Positions 1-5,718 of a DNA stretch of 5,888 nt are shown here, piece by piece; within the stretch, counting starts at the first letter, position 1, and each line of letters begins with the position of its first letter. Below the pieces are notes generated by a model that saw nothing but the letters and a program-made list of their open reading frames with translations, ran no database searches and was not told the DNA's origin. Made by a program: the position numbers and the translations under genes. This stretch comes from an uncultured Acetatifactor sp. GTDB taxonomy: Bacteria; Bacillota; Clostridia; Lachnospirales; Lachnospiraceae. Location of the stretch: the NCBI GenBank assembly GCA_948896875.1, contig CAQUWW010000171.1, positions 1 through 5,888 of the forward strand, in the 5' to 3' direction.

Positions 1-672
1 ATCCCTGGCTTCATTGTGAGAGCGCAACGCAAAATCCCCATCCGCAATCTTTCCCGCAAGTTTGTCCAGGCTGCGTATGGGTCTCGTAATGTATTGTGCC
101 ATAATATAAATGCAGACGCCTCCGGCCAGCAGCAGACATACCAGTGCAATACGATATCTGGAAAGCAGGTTCTGTCTGTCGTTGTAGATTGCAGTCAGAT
201 CTCTGCACATCCCAAGATAAATATTCCCGGAAGCAATGTCGGCCATAGCTGCCGTAAACATATAATAACCATCGTGAATCCGGCGGATGCAATAGCCATA
301 AGAGCTGGCAGCATCCAAAGCCGAAGTAAGCGCGGACACCTCCTGTTCAAATCCCATATCTCTGAGATAATCGTTTCCGTAAAAACAGGTCCCGTCTTCT
401 CCTATCACAAACATACGGCTTCCGCCCCGTTCCACGCTGCCGGAAATGCTGTTCAACGTTCGGCTGACGGCGTATTCCTCTCCAAATTCCGCCGTGGACT
501 GATATCCCATTTCAAATAGAAACTGGAACATGTTATTTTCCTGATTTCCCTGCTCGATTTCCTTGTTCAATAATTGAGAAAAATCAGAAGAAAGCATCCA
601 GATGCCAAAGAGAGCAAACATGATGGTCAGTAAAGCTGTCATGGCAAGGAACAATTTGTTCGCAAATTTCAT
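1..672 (-). CDS. Two-component sensor histidine kinase, N-terminal part (cut by window edge)
   Basis: Membrane sensor half of a two-component system; it should sense an external signal and phosphorylate the response regulator encoded just upstream. The reading frame is open from the ATG at 672 to base 1, giving 224 residues. A short N-terminus is followed by a first membrane segment (about residues 7-27), a predicted extracytoplasmic domain of about 140 residues (about 30-171), a second membrane segment (about 173-193), and the start of a HAMP linker with its typical TRPI proline (P198). The HisKA and ATPase domains would lie outside the window, so kinase activity is inferred from topology, HAMP and context, not seen. 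The start is 2 bases after the regulator stop, with an AAAGGA ribosome site about 10 bases upstream, so the two are co-transcribed. The sensor domain holds a VIGEDG stretch suggestive of a PAS/Cache-like fold, but I cannot name its ligand. Confidence 0.88.
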   Translation of the reverse strand, partial: MKFANKLFLAMTALLTIMFALFGIWMLSSDFSQLLNKEIEQGNQENNMFQFLFEMGYQSTAEFGEEYAVSRTLNSISGSVERGGSRMFVIGEDGTCFYGNDYLRDMGFEQEVSALTSALDAASSYGYCIRRIHDGYYMFTAAMADIASGNIYLGMCRDLTAIYNDRQNLLSRYRIALVCLLLAGGVCIYIMAQYITRPIRSLDKLAGKIADGDFALRSHNEARD

Positions 673-674
673 GT

Positions 675-1349
675 TCAGAAATCCTTTCGCTTCTCCTCGC
701 CTTCCAGACGATAGCCGACCTTATAGACAGCCGTAATCTCATTATCCCAGTTCAGTTTCTTTTTCAGCCGCTGGATATGTAGATCTACCGTCCTGCTCTG
801 TCCCATGTATTCTCCGCCCCACACTGTCTCGTAAATCGTCTCTCTGTACAATGCAATATTGCGGTTCCTCGCCAACAATAGCAGCAAATCGAATTCCTTC
901 ATGGTCAGGGAAATCGGCTCACCGTCCCTCGTCACGCAGCGGGAAGCAGTGTCGATCACCACATCAAACACAGTGAGCATGGTCTCCGTCTTGTTATACC
1001 GCCTGAGAACCGCCTCCACTCTGGCCAACAGCTCCACAATCTCAAAAGGCTTAGTCAGATAGTCATCGGCTCCCATTTTCAGCCCTTTTACTTTATTTTC
1101 TGTACTTCCAAGCGCTGTCAGAAAGATGACCGGAAGCTCCAGGGCTCTTGCATAGTCCATCAGTTCATATCCGTTTATCCCGGGAAGCATGATATCCAGC
1201 AGCAGAAGGTCAAATTTCTCCGTATCCATCAAATCTGCCGCCTTTTCTCCGTCAGGTGCCCACGTACACTGATATCCCGCCCTGCGCAGGTTCATTCGTA
1301 TCAGGTTTGCGATTGGTTCCTCATCTTCCGCAATCAATATTTTCAGCAT
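675..1349 (-). CDS. OmpR/PhoB-family response regulator
   Basis: DNA-binding transcription factor activated by phosphorylation from its partner kinase. The 224-residue length is normal for the family. The receiver domain (about residues 1-118) shows the acidic pair E8-D9, phospho-acceptor D52 in LLLLDIMLPG, T78 and K100 in the TKPF motif. The C-terminal winged helix (about 127-220) has the SLTMKEFDLL segment, the recognition helix region SRTVDLHIQRLKKKL and the closing VYKVGYRLEG. I chose the ATG at 1349, which gives MLKILIAEDEE. A GTG at 1361 is in frame, but the ribosome site GAGGGG lies inside that extension, 4 bases before the ATG. The sensor kinase gene follows after 2 bases. No transporter or other obvious target gene is visible beside it, so the regulon is unknown. 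Three motif copies at 11-bp spacing upstream suggest that it binds its own promoter region. Confidence 0.96.
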   Translation of the reverse strand: MLKILIAEDEEPIANLIRMNLRRAGYQCTWAPDGEKAADLMDTEKFDLLLLDIMLPGINGYELMDYARALELPVIFLTALGSTENKVKGLKMGADDYLTKPFEIVELLARVEAVLRRYNKTETMLTVFDVVIDTASRCVTRDGEPISLTMKEFDLLLLLARNRNIALYRETIYETVWGGEYMGQSRTVDLHIQRLKKKLNWDNEITAVYKVGYRLEGEEKRKDF

Positions 1350-1421
1350 AATACCCCTCACTTTTTAAGCACCTGCGTGCCCTTTTCTCCATACAAACCC
1401 GCTTATAGTCATATCCGGCGC

Positions 1422-1450
1422 ATTGTACCTGTCCATTGTGTACCCGAAAT
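1422..1450 (-). promoter_or_regulatory. Candidate activator-dependent promoter of the two-component operon
   Basis: TACAAT (1422-1427, minus strand) is a good -10 hexamer. At 17 bases the -35 position reads ATTTCG, a poor match to TTGACA. The 11-bp-phased repeats (1439-1467) lie over and just upstream of this weak -35, the usual place for an OmpR/PhoB-type activator. Transcription would start about 65-70 bases before the regulator ATG. Inferred from sequence only. Confidence 0.4.
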
Positions 1451-1467
1451 GTATCTTTTTTGTATCT
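1439..1467. repeat. Three 7-bp direct repeats at exact 11-bp spacing, likely response-regulator site
   Basis: On the plus strand TGTACCC (1439-1445), TGTATCT (1450-1456) and TGTATCT (1461-1467) recur with a period of exactly 11 bases; on the minus strand the core is AGATACA. An 11-bp direct repeat places monomers on one helix face and is the known binding pattern of PhoB/PhoP/OmpR-type dimers. The array lies about 90-120 bases upstream of an OmpR-family regulator gene, so autoregulation is the simplest reading. A further TGTACCT (1424-1430) is out of phase and overlaps the proposed -10. Repeats are seen; binding is inferred. Confidence 0.6.
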
Positions 1468-1488
1468 CAGTAAGTTTACTATAAAGTC

Positions 1489-1516
1489 CCTATACCATTC
1501 CGCGCCGCGAAGTCAA
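1489..1516 (-). promoter_or_regulatory. Alternative upstream promoter of the two-component operon
   Basis: On the minus strand TTGACT (1511-1516) is followed after 16 bases by TATAGG (1489-1494). The -35 is good; the -10 matches 4 of 6. If this is the basal promoter, the phased repeats would fall at about +15 to +43, and binding there would repress rather than activate. Either or both promoters may be used. Confidence 0.3.
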
Positions 1517-1539
1517 AACCGCTTTTCTTTGAGGTTTTG
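1514..1539 (-). terminator. Weak hairpin after the acetyltransferase gene
   Basis: CAAAACC and GGTTTTG (1514-1520 and 1533-1539) form a 7-bp stem with a 12-base loop, 5 bases past the acetyltransferase stop codon. On the minus strand it is followed by ACTTCGCGGC with no U-run, so it is at best a poor intrinsic terminator. Confidence 0.22.
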
Positions 1540-1544
1540 CGAGA

Positions 1545-1994
1545 CTACCCTATTTTCCGGAACAGTCTTGCATACCAGAAATCCATGCCCAGCTCGTCTA
1601 TATAAAAATGCAGAATACGTCTATAATCCTTTGTGGCTGTGCTGAGCATAATATAATCAATTTCGGCCTCTTTCATCTCATTCTCAACATGACGATATAA
1701 ACTTTTGCCGATTCCTCTGCTTCTATATTCAGGCGAAACATAAAGCTCCTCTATTTCAAAGTATGTTGTTCCCTCCGGCGCAATGGAACTGGACTGAGTC
1801 GTCTTATCCGTTTTCCCAAACAAATAGCCCAGAATTACGCTCTCTTCCTCCGCAAGAAAAATACGCCTTCCCACCAGGCTGTTATGGGTATTCCTGCAAT
1901 ATCCATAAGTACTGTTCTCGGCCTCCCAGTCCGCAGACATGGCAATCAGCTTTTCCAACAGCTTATCATTCAATACGGCTTCATAAATTTTCAT
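1545..1994 (-). CDS. GNAT-family N-acetyltransferase, substrate unknown
   Basis: Likely transfers an acetyl group from acetyl-CoA to an amine on a small molecule or protein. The 149-residue length fits a single GNAT domain. The diagnostic part is the central strand and pyrophosphate-binding turn: EIEELYVSPEYRSRGIGKSL (about residues 80-99), containing the R-x-x-G-x-G/A signature as R91-S-R-G-I-G96. An acidic patch (E80, E82, E83) precedes it, as is common near the acetyl-CoA and acceptor site. The C-terminal part (FYIDELGMDF, about 130-139) matches the usual late strand-helix segment in which the acceptor pocket closes. The ATG at 1994 has an AGAGGAAG ribosome site about 7-8 bases upstream. 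It starts 47 bases after the MATE stop, with no clear terminator or promoter between, so co-transcription with the pump is likely. A joint role in resistance would be speculation. Confidence 0.92.
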   Translation of the reverse strand: MKIYEAVLNDKLLEKLIAMSADWEAENSTYGYCRNTHNSLVGRRIFLAEEESVILGYLFGKTDKTTQSSSIAPEGTTYFEIEELYVSPEYRSRGIGKSLYRHVENEMKEAEIDYIMLSTATKDYRRILHFYIDELGMDFWYARLFRKIG

Positions 1995-2041
1995 GCTTTA
2001 CTTCCTCTCTGCCATTGGCTTTTCCTGTAAGGCCTTTATTG

Positions 2042-3349
2042 TCATAAATTACAATATTTCCTCCATGTCCCCTTAAAATACCTTCCCACAAAGCAGCAAA
2101 CCCGGAACACCCAGTCAACCGCCATGGCAATCCATACTCCCAAAGCTCCCATCCCCATATGGACGCCGAACACAAAGCTGAGTCCAATGCGAAAAGTAAA
2201 CATGGAAAAAATGGCAATCACCATAGTATATTTTACATCATTACAGGCCCGCAGCATATTAGGCAGCACGAAAGATGCCGGCCAGAGGAACATTGCAAGC
2301 CCATTGTGAATCATTACAAGAACATAGGCCAGCCCGGTGGCTTCCGCTCCAAGACCGTACAGCCCCAGAATGGGATGCAGAAACAGCAGAATCAGACTGT
2401 TTGCCACCGCTGTGGCTGCATATGTAATCAACAGAAGTTTCTTCGTATAATATTTGACCTGCGCCAGATCGCCTGCGCCCACGCACTGGCCAATCACGGT
2501 AATCATGGCCAGGTTCATTCCCTGTCCGATGATGCATCCCATACTGTCCAGGCTGTTTGCCACACCGTTGGCGGCTATTTGCACTGTGCCGAATCCTGCG
2601 ATTATACTCACCACAATCACACGGCCCAGCTGGAATATACCGTTTTCAATGCCGCTGGGAATACCGATATAGAGAATTTTCCGGATAACCGGCCATTCAA
2701 ACCGAAATTTCTCTCTGTTCAGATGTATGGGATTCTCCGGATTCTTCAATAGGATATAGAGACAGAGTCCGGCCACCGCTCTGGAGATCAGTGACGGTAC
2801 CGCTACGCCCGCCACGCCCATTTTCAGTCCAAAGACGCAGACAGCATTTCCACCCACATTGATTATATTCATGAGAATGGATACTTTCAGGGTAATCCTG
2901 GAATTCCCCGCACAGGCATTGTAGACGGCCAGAAAAGGAAAGGACAATGCGGAGATAATCAGGTAGAGAATGGCATTGTGCATCACATCCGCTTCTATTT
3001 TCCCGAAAAACAAATTCAGGATAAACCTGTGTCCCAAAATCACAAGAAAGGAAACAGCTATTGTTATCAGTGTATTGACCCAGAGAAGCTGCTTTGCAGA
3101 CCGGCAGGCCTCCTCCCGTCTGGAGGCCCCGATAAACTGACTGGTAACCACCGCCCCTCCGGTAGCAAGGGCAGCCAGCACACTGATGATAAGGTTATTG
3201 AACATGTCCACCAGAGAAACGCCGGAAACGGCCGCTTCTCCCACGGAAGAGATCATCATGGTGTCAGCCATGCCAACCGTGATGGCAAGCGTCTGTTCCA
3301 AAATCAGAGGAAGAATCAGTTTCTTTAAATCCTTATTGGAGAATATCAT
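2042..3349 (-). CDS. MATE-family multidrug/sodium (or proton) antiporter
   Basis: Inner-membrane efflux protein exporting organic compounds in exchange for Na+ or H+. The 435-residue length and about 12 hydrophobic segments in two similar halves fit the MATE fold. The first helix region has the family pattern: P14, E18-Q19 and GMADTMMISSVGEAAVSGVS (about residues 26-45), with D29 in the conserved position. The second half opens with the matching IPSGIENGIFQLGR segment, a repeat of the first-half pattern expected from internal duplication. I chose the ATG at 3349 because AGAGGTG (3358-3364) lies 8 bases before it; an upstream in-frame start would add 12 polar residues and contain this ribosome site. 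It has its own promoter and is probably followed in the same transcript by the GNAT gene. Clostridial genomes carry many MATE paralogues, so the substrate cannot be given. Confidence 0.95.
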   Translation of the reverse strand: MIFSNKDLKKLILPLILEQTLAITVGMADTMMISSVGEAAVSGVSLVDMFNNLIISVLAALATGGAVVTSQFIGASRREEACRSAKQLLWVNTLITIAVSFLVILGHRFILNLFFGKIEADVMHNAILYLIISALSFPFLAVYNACAGNSRITLKVSILMNIINVGGNAVCVFGLKMGVAGVAVPSLISRAVAGLCLYILLKNPENPIHLNREKFRFEWPVIRKILYIGIPSGIENGIFQLGRVIVVSIIAGFGTVQIAANGVANSLDSMGCIIGQGMNLAMITVIGQCVGAGDLAQVKYYTKKLLLITYAATAVANSLILLFLHPILGLYGLGAEATGLAYVLVMIHNGLAMFLWPASFVLPNMLRACNDVKYTMVIAIFSMFTFRIGLSFVFGVHMGMGALGVWIAMAVDWVFRVCCFVGRYFKGTWRKYCNL

Positions 3350-3388
3350 GACGATATCACCTCTTTTCCCATTTTCAGCAGTCAAATC

Positions 3389-3417
3389 ATTCTAACATAA
3401 AAATGAAACTGATTCAA
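3389..3417 (-). promoter_or_regulatory. Sigma-A-type promoter of the MATE gene with extended -10
   Basis: On the minus strand TTGAAT (3412-3417) and TAGAAT (3389-3394) are 17 bases apart, and TG one base before the -10 makes an extended -10. Transcription should start near 3382, about 33 bases before the ATG. The -35 lies in an imperfect palindrome, TGAATCAGTTTCA, with one mismatch per arm, which could be an operator. Confidence 0.7.
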
Positions 3418-3431
3418 TCTTGATGGACAAT

Positions 3432-3459
3432 CTTTTCACAGGAACCTTTTTACAGGAAG
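3432..3459. repeat. Tandem 14-bp duplication upstream of the MATE promoter
   Basis: CTTTTCACAGGAAC (3432-3445) is followed directly by CTTTTTACAGGAAG (3446-3459), 12 of 14 bases identical. It begins 15 bases upstream of the MATE -35 element, where an activator or repressor could bind. It could also be a chance duplication in an intergenic region. Confidence 0.5.
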
Positions 3460-3502
3460 ACCGGCAGACACCTCCCACGAAAAAGGAAATACCTGCCGGT
3501 CT
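3458..3502. repeat. Perfect 10-bp inverted repeat between cotJC and the MATE gene
   Basis: AGACCGGCAG (3458-3467) and CTGCCGGTCT (3493-3502) are exact inverted copies around a 25-base spacer. As RNA this is a strong GC-rich stem about 50 bases after the cotJC stop. On the minus strand it is followed by TCCTGTAAAAAGG, not a U-run, so it is not a textbook terminator. The 25-base loop is also long for one. It may end or stabilise cotJ mRNA, or be a protein-binding site for the MATE gene. Confidence 0.55.
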
Positions 3503-3523
3503 GTTTACGCTTATATTTTATTT

Positions 3524-3546
3524 CCTGGACAGAAGCTTTGTCCGGG
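3524..3546 (-). terminator. Hairpin directly after cotJC
   Basis: GGACA and TGTCC form a 5-bp stem with a 7-base loop, extended by two outer G-C pairs past one mismatch (arms 3524-3531 and 3539-3546). It starts 3 bases after the cotJC stop. The bases after it on the minus strand are AAATAAAATATAAG, without a U-run, so it is more likely a 3'-end stabiliser or part of a compound terminator with the larger inverted repeat beyond it. Confidence 0.3.
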
Positions 3547-3549
3547 TAT

Positions 3550-4164
3550 TCAACAATCGCAGCTCTCACATCTGTCAAATGCCGGATTGAACGCATAGAA
3601 GTTCCTGCTGTTCAACTTATCCTGTGTGATGCGCATGGCTTCGCCGAACCGCTGGAAATGCACAATTTCTCTGGCCCGCAGGAACTTAATGGGCTCGCAC
3701 ACATCCGGTTCCTTAATCAGCCGCAGGATATTTTCATAGGTGGCTCTGGCCTTCTGTTCTGCCGCCAGATCCTCTGTCAAATCCGTGATCGGGTCTCCCT
3801 TTACCTGAAACTCACAGGCATTGAAAGGAATCCCTGCCGCGGCCGTGGGCCACACACCTACAGTATGATCCACATAATAAGTGGCAAATCCGCTTTTCTC
3901 AATCTCTTCCATGGAGAGATTCCGTGTAAGCTGATGCACAATAGCGGAAACCATTTCCATATGGGCCAATTCCTCGGTGCCGATATCCGTAAGCAAACCG
4001 GCTACTTCCCTGTAAGGCATGGAATATCTCTGGGACAGATAGCGCATGCTGGCAGACAGCTCTCCGTCTGGTCCGCCGAACTGAGAAATAATTACCTGTG
4101 CAAGCTTTGCATTGGGCTCTTTAATATTCACTGGAAATTCCAGTCTTTTCTCATAACTCCACAT
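3550..4164 (-). CDS. cotJC: CotJC, manganese-catalase-type spore coat protein
   Basis: Spore coat component of the manganese catalase family, expected to be made in the mother cell and placed in the coat; members resemble di-manganese catalases that break down hydrogen peroxide. The 204-residue protein shows the four-helix di-metal ligand pattern: E35 (GGPDGELSA), E65 and H68 (GTEELAHME), E136 (LAAEQKARATYE) and E166/H169 (AREIVHFQRF). All ligand positions appear present, so it may be active, though this is not shown. The N-terminus MWSYEKRLEFPV is typical of CotJC. It ends with a Cys-rich tail, C199-x2-C202-x-C204, not present in the Bacillus subtilis protein as I recall it. Its ATG directly abuts the cotJB stop (TAAATG), with GGAG upstream within cotJB, so translation is coupled. 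It is the last gene of the operon. Confidence 0.96.
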   Translation of the reverse strand: MWSYEKRLEFPVNIKEPNAKLAQVIISQFGGPDGELSASMRYLSQRYSMPYREVAGLLTDIGTEELAHMEMVSAIVHQLTRNLSMEEIEKSGFATYYVDHTVGVWPTAAAGIPFNACEFQVKGDPITDLTEDLAAEQKARATYENILRLIKEPDVCEPIKFLRAREIVHFQRFGEAMRITQDKLNSRNFYAFNPAFDRCESCDC

Positions 4165-4419
4165 TTACACACACTCTCCTTCCCAGGGCAGGGGCGCTTC
4201 TCCCCATCTCCACTCTTTGCCGCAATCGGTAAGTCTCAAATTCAACGGGAAGTATTTCTGAGAAAATTCCTTTTCCATCTGTCCCTTAATTCTGTTGTAA
4301 TGGTTAAAATACTCCATGGCTCTGCGGTCATGGGGATGTGTGTCCAGAAATAGCGCCAATTCAATCAACACAAAATCCGCCATCCCGATATCCCTTAACA
4401 GCTGCTCCTTCTCTCTCAT
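4165..4419 (-). CDS. cotJB: CotJB spore coat protein
   Basis: Small cytosolic protein of the spore coat CotJB family, which in Bacillus works with CotJA and CotJC in coat assembly; the exact biochemical role is not known. The 84-residue protein has the family pattern: an N-terminal helix LLRDIGMADFVLIELALFLDTHP (about residues 7-29), the HPHDRRAMEYFNHYN segment, and a C-terminal WRWGEAPLPWEGE stretch. I chose the ATG at 4419: it overlaps the cotJA stop as ATGA, and AAGGAG lies 9 bases upstream. An in-frame ATG at 4428 sits immediately after that AAGGAG and has no spacing to use it. The 4-base overlap with cotJA and the abutting cotJC start point to tight translational coupling and fixed ratios of the three proteins. 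Confidence 0.94.
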   Translation of the reverse strand: MREKEQLLRDIGMADFVLIELALFLDTHPHDRRAMEYFNHYNRIKGQMEKEFSQKYFPLNLRLTDCGKEWRWGEAPLPWEGECV

Positions 4420-4586
4420 GATACGCATCTCCTTCCCGTGAAAGGTTTATCCAGTTCGGGGAAGATTGTTCCCGCGCAATATGCCTTTTCCAGATCGTCA
4501 TACATTCCGTTGAACTCCTGCCACGGCACATAAGCCATTGCTATGGGAAATTTATCAATATTGTTGTCTTTTAAAAGCTCGTGCAT
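4416..4586 (-). CDS. cotJA: CotJA spore coat-associated protein
   Basis: Short first gene of the cotJ operon; in Bacillus subtilis CotJA is needed for CotJC to assemble into the spore coat. The 56-residue product carries the family core IAMAYVPWQEFNGMYDDLEKA (about residues 15-35) followed by GTIFPELDKPFTG (about 39-51), the recognised CotJA pattern. The ATG at 4586 has an AGGAAAGGAA ribosome site 6-7 bases upstream. The same frame stays open upstream to 4787, but that extension runs through the promoter and the degV terminator and is rich in unlikely residues, so it is not coding. The stop overlaps the cotJB start. A sigma-K/E-like promoter lies about 35 bases before the ATG. Confidence 0.93.
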   Translation of the reverse strand: MHELLKDNNIDKFPIAMAYVPWQEFNGMYDDLEKAYCAGTIFPELDKPFTGRRCVS

Positions 4587-4621
4587 TTCGATTCCTTTCC
4601 TGCTGTTGGTTTTATTTAGTT

Positions 4622-4648
4622 TATAGTATGAAAAAAAAGAGAAACTGT
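4622..4648 (-). promoter_or_regulatory. Mother-cell sporulation promoter (sigma-K type, sigma-E-like -10) of cotJABC
   Basis: On the minus strand CATACTATA (4622-4630) matches the sigma-K -10 consensus CATANNNTA exactly, and AC (4647-4648) lies 16 bases upstream, the sigma-K -35 spacing. The same CATACTAT differs by one base from the sigma-E -10 CATACA(A/C)T, but no good sigma-E -35 lies at 13-15 bases. The spacer holds eight T in a row. Start of transcription would be near 4615, about 30 bases before cotJA. Confidence 0.6.
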
Positions 4649-4664
4649 GCAGAATATCGGCGCA

Positions 4665-4694
4665 GCAAAAAAGCCATCCTTCGATGGCTTTTGC
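4665..4694 (-). terminator. Intrinsic terminator of degV
   Basis: On the minus strand AAAAGCCATC and GATGGCTTTT (arms 4669-4678 and 4683-4692) form a perfect 10-bp stem with a GAAG tetraloop, and the 3' arm runs into TTTTTT then GC. It starts 22 bases after the degV stop and separates degV from the cotJ promoter. As the U-run on the plus strand is also fair, it might work both ways. Confidence 0.88.
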
Positions 4695-4716
4695 ACAATA
4701 ATAATTGGAAAATATA

Positions 4717-5589
4717 TTATCTGGATTCTCCCATAAAAAACAATGCGATGGTACCGGGGCCGGAATGGGCACCGATAGTCGGTCCAATATGACTAATCAG
4801 AAAATGCTGGAAGCCAAATCTTTCTCTGATCAGGTCTCTGACATATTCCGCATCCTCCAACGCATCTCCGTGGCTGATAAACACACAGTCTTCCCGGTTC
4901 TCCTCCGCCCAGGAACCCATTTTCTCCGCCATATAATCCACTAGGGCACTGAGGGACTTCTTCCGCCCTCTCACTTTCCCGATCAGGATCAAATGTCCCT
5001 CGCTGTCCACATGAAGCTTCGGCTTGATGGAAATCATGGTACCCAGAACAGCCGCTGTCCTGCTGACCCGACCGCCTCGATATAAATGAAACAGATCGTC
5101 CACGGTAAATACATGCACGAAATTCTGAACATGCTCTTCCAGCCACGCGGCAGTCTCTTCCATGGATTTTCTTTCGTCCCGCATTTTTACCGCTTTATGC
5201 ACAAACAGTCCTTCGCCCATGGATGCACTCAGGCTGTCTATTACTATAATCTTTACGTCCGGATATTCTGCCATGACTTCTTCCGCCGCCATCCGAATAT
5301 TACCGCAGGTACCGCTTAACCCTGAAGAAAAGGCCAGATACAAGATTTCTTTCTCTGTCTCCACCGATTTTTCCAGAAAAGCCTTTGCTTCCGCAGGATT
5401 CACTTGAGACGTGGTAGGCATCTTTCCCTCATCCCGCATCATGGCATAAAATTCTTTCCAGTCAAGCTCTTTCTCCCCGCCATAAGTAACGCCATCAAGA
5501 ATATAACTGATCGGAATACATCCTACATTGTGTTCCTGAAAATAATCCTTCGGTAAATCAGTGGTACTGTCTGTTATAATTTTAAACAT
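4717..5589 (-). CDS. DegV-family fatty-acid-binding protein (FakB-like)
   Basis: Cytosolic protein of the DegV/FakB family. FakB proteins hold a fatty acid for phosphorylation by the FakA kinase, which feeds exogenous fatty acids into phospholipids. The 290-residue length is typical. Motifs seen in order are TDSTTDLP (residues 6-13), TTSQVNP (59-65, with the Thr-Ser that contact the carboxylate in FakB), SSGLSGT (88-94), LYRGGRVS (169-176, with R171 at the FakB arginine position) and the C-terminal IGAHSGPGTIALFF (272-285, with H275). All expected ligand-contact residues are present. The ATG at 5589 has AGGAGG 10 bases upstream; an upstream in-frame start would include this site and 19 unusual residues. 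It has a strong promoter and its own terminator, so it is a single-gene unit. No fakA is visible in the window, as is usual for scattered DegV paralogues. Which lipid it binds is unknown. Confidence 0.95.
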   Translation of the reverse strand: MFKIITDSTTDLPKDYFQEHNVGCIPISYILDGVTYGGEKELDWKEFYAMMRDEGKMPTTSQVNPAEAKAFLEKSVETEKEILYLAFSSGLSGTCGNIRMAAEEVMAEYPDVKIIVIDSLSASMGEGLFVHKAVKMRDERKSMEETAAWLEEHVQNFVHVFTVDDLFHLYRGGRVSRTAAVLGTMISIKPKLHVDSEGHLILIGKVRGRKKSLSALVDYMAEKMGSWAEENREDCVFISHGDALEDAEYVRDLIRERFGFQHFLISHIGPTIGAHSGPGTIALFFMGESR

Positions 5590-5664
5590 CTGCCCTCTTC
5601 CTCCTGTAAACAACAGTCCTACAGCCCGCTGCAAAACTTTTATCAATTGGTTAACTTGCTTCGA

Positions 5665-5693
5665 AGTATATTACAAAATATCAGTTGTGTCAA
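5665..5693 (-). promoter_or_regulatory. Strong sigma-A promoter of degV
   Basis: On the minus strand TTGACA (5688-5693) and TATACT (5665-5670) are 17 bases apart, a near-perfect housekeeping promoter. Transcription should start near 5658, leaving a 5' leader of about 70 bases with a TTCGAA palindrome between the -10 and the start and no recognised riboswitch. Confidence 0.85.
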
Positions 5694-5718
5694 ATGCATT
5701 TCTTATAGTCAGCGTATT

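Noticed and set aside
16..519. Plus-strand open frame of 167 codons at the left end
   Set aside because: The minus strand encodes a well-formed two-membrane-segment plus HAMP protein through the whole stretch; the plus frame shows no domain.
675..1361. GTG start at 1361 for the response regulator
   Set aside because: It lies within the GAGGGG ribosome site that serves the ATG at 1349, and the family N-terminus begins at that ATG.
2042..3385. Longer MATE protein starting at 3385
   Set aside because: The extra 12 residues are polar, unlike the family, and cover the AGAGGTG ribosome site of the ATG at 3349; it would also start upstream of the proposed transcription start.
3538..4353. Long plus-strand open frame of 271 codons opposite cotJC and cotJB
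   Set aside because: It is a shadow of the clearly coding minus strand, lacks a ribosome site and shows no family resemblance.
4416..4787. A 123-residue protein including an extended CotJA N-terminus
   Set aside because: The extension crosses the degV terminator and the sporulation promoter and overlaps the degV 3' end; CotJA family length fits the 56-residue form.
4717..5646. DegV with a 19-residue N-terminal extension
   Set aside because: The family starts at MFKIITDSTTD, and the AGGAGG ribosome site lies inside the extension.
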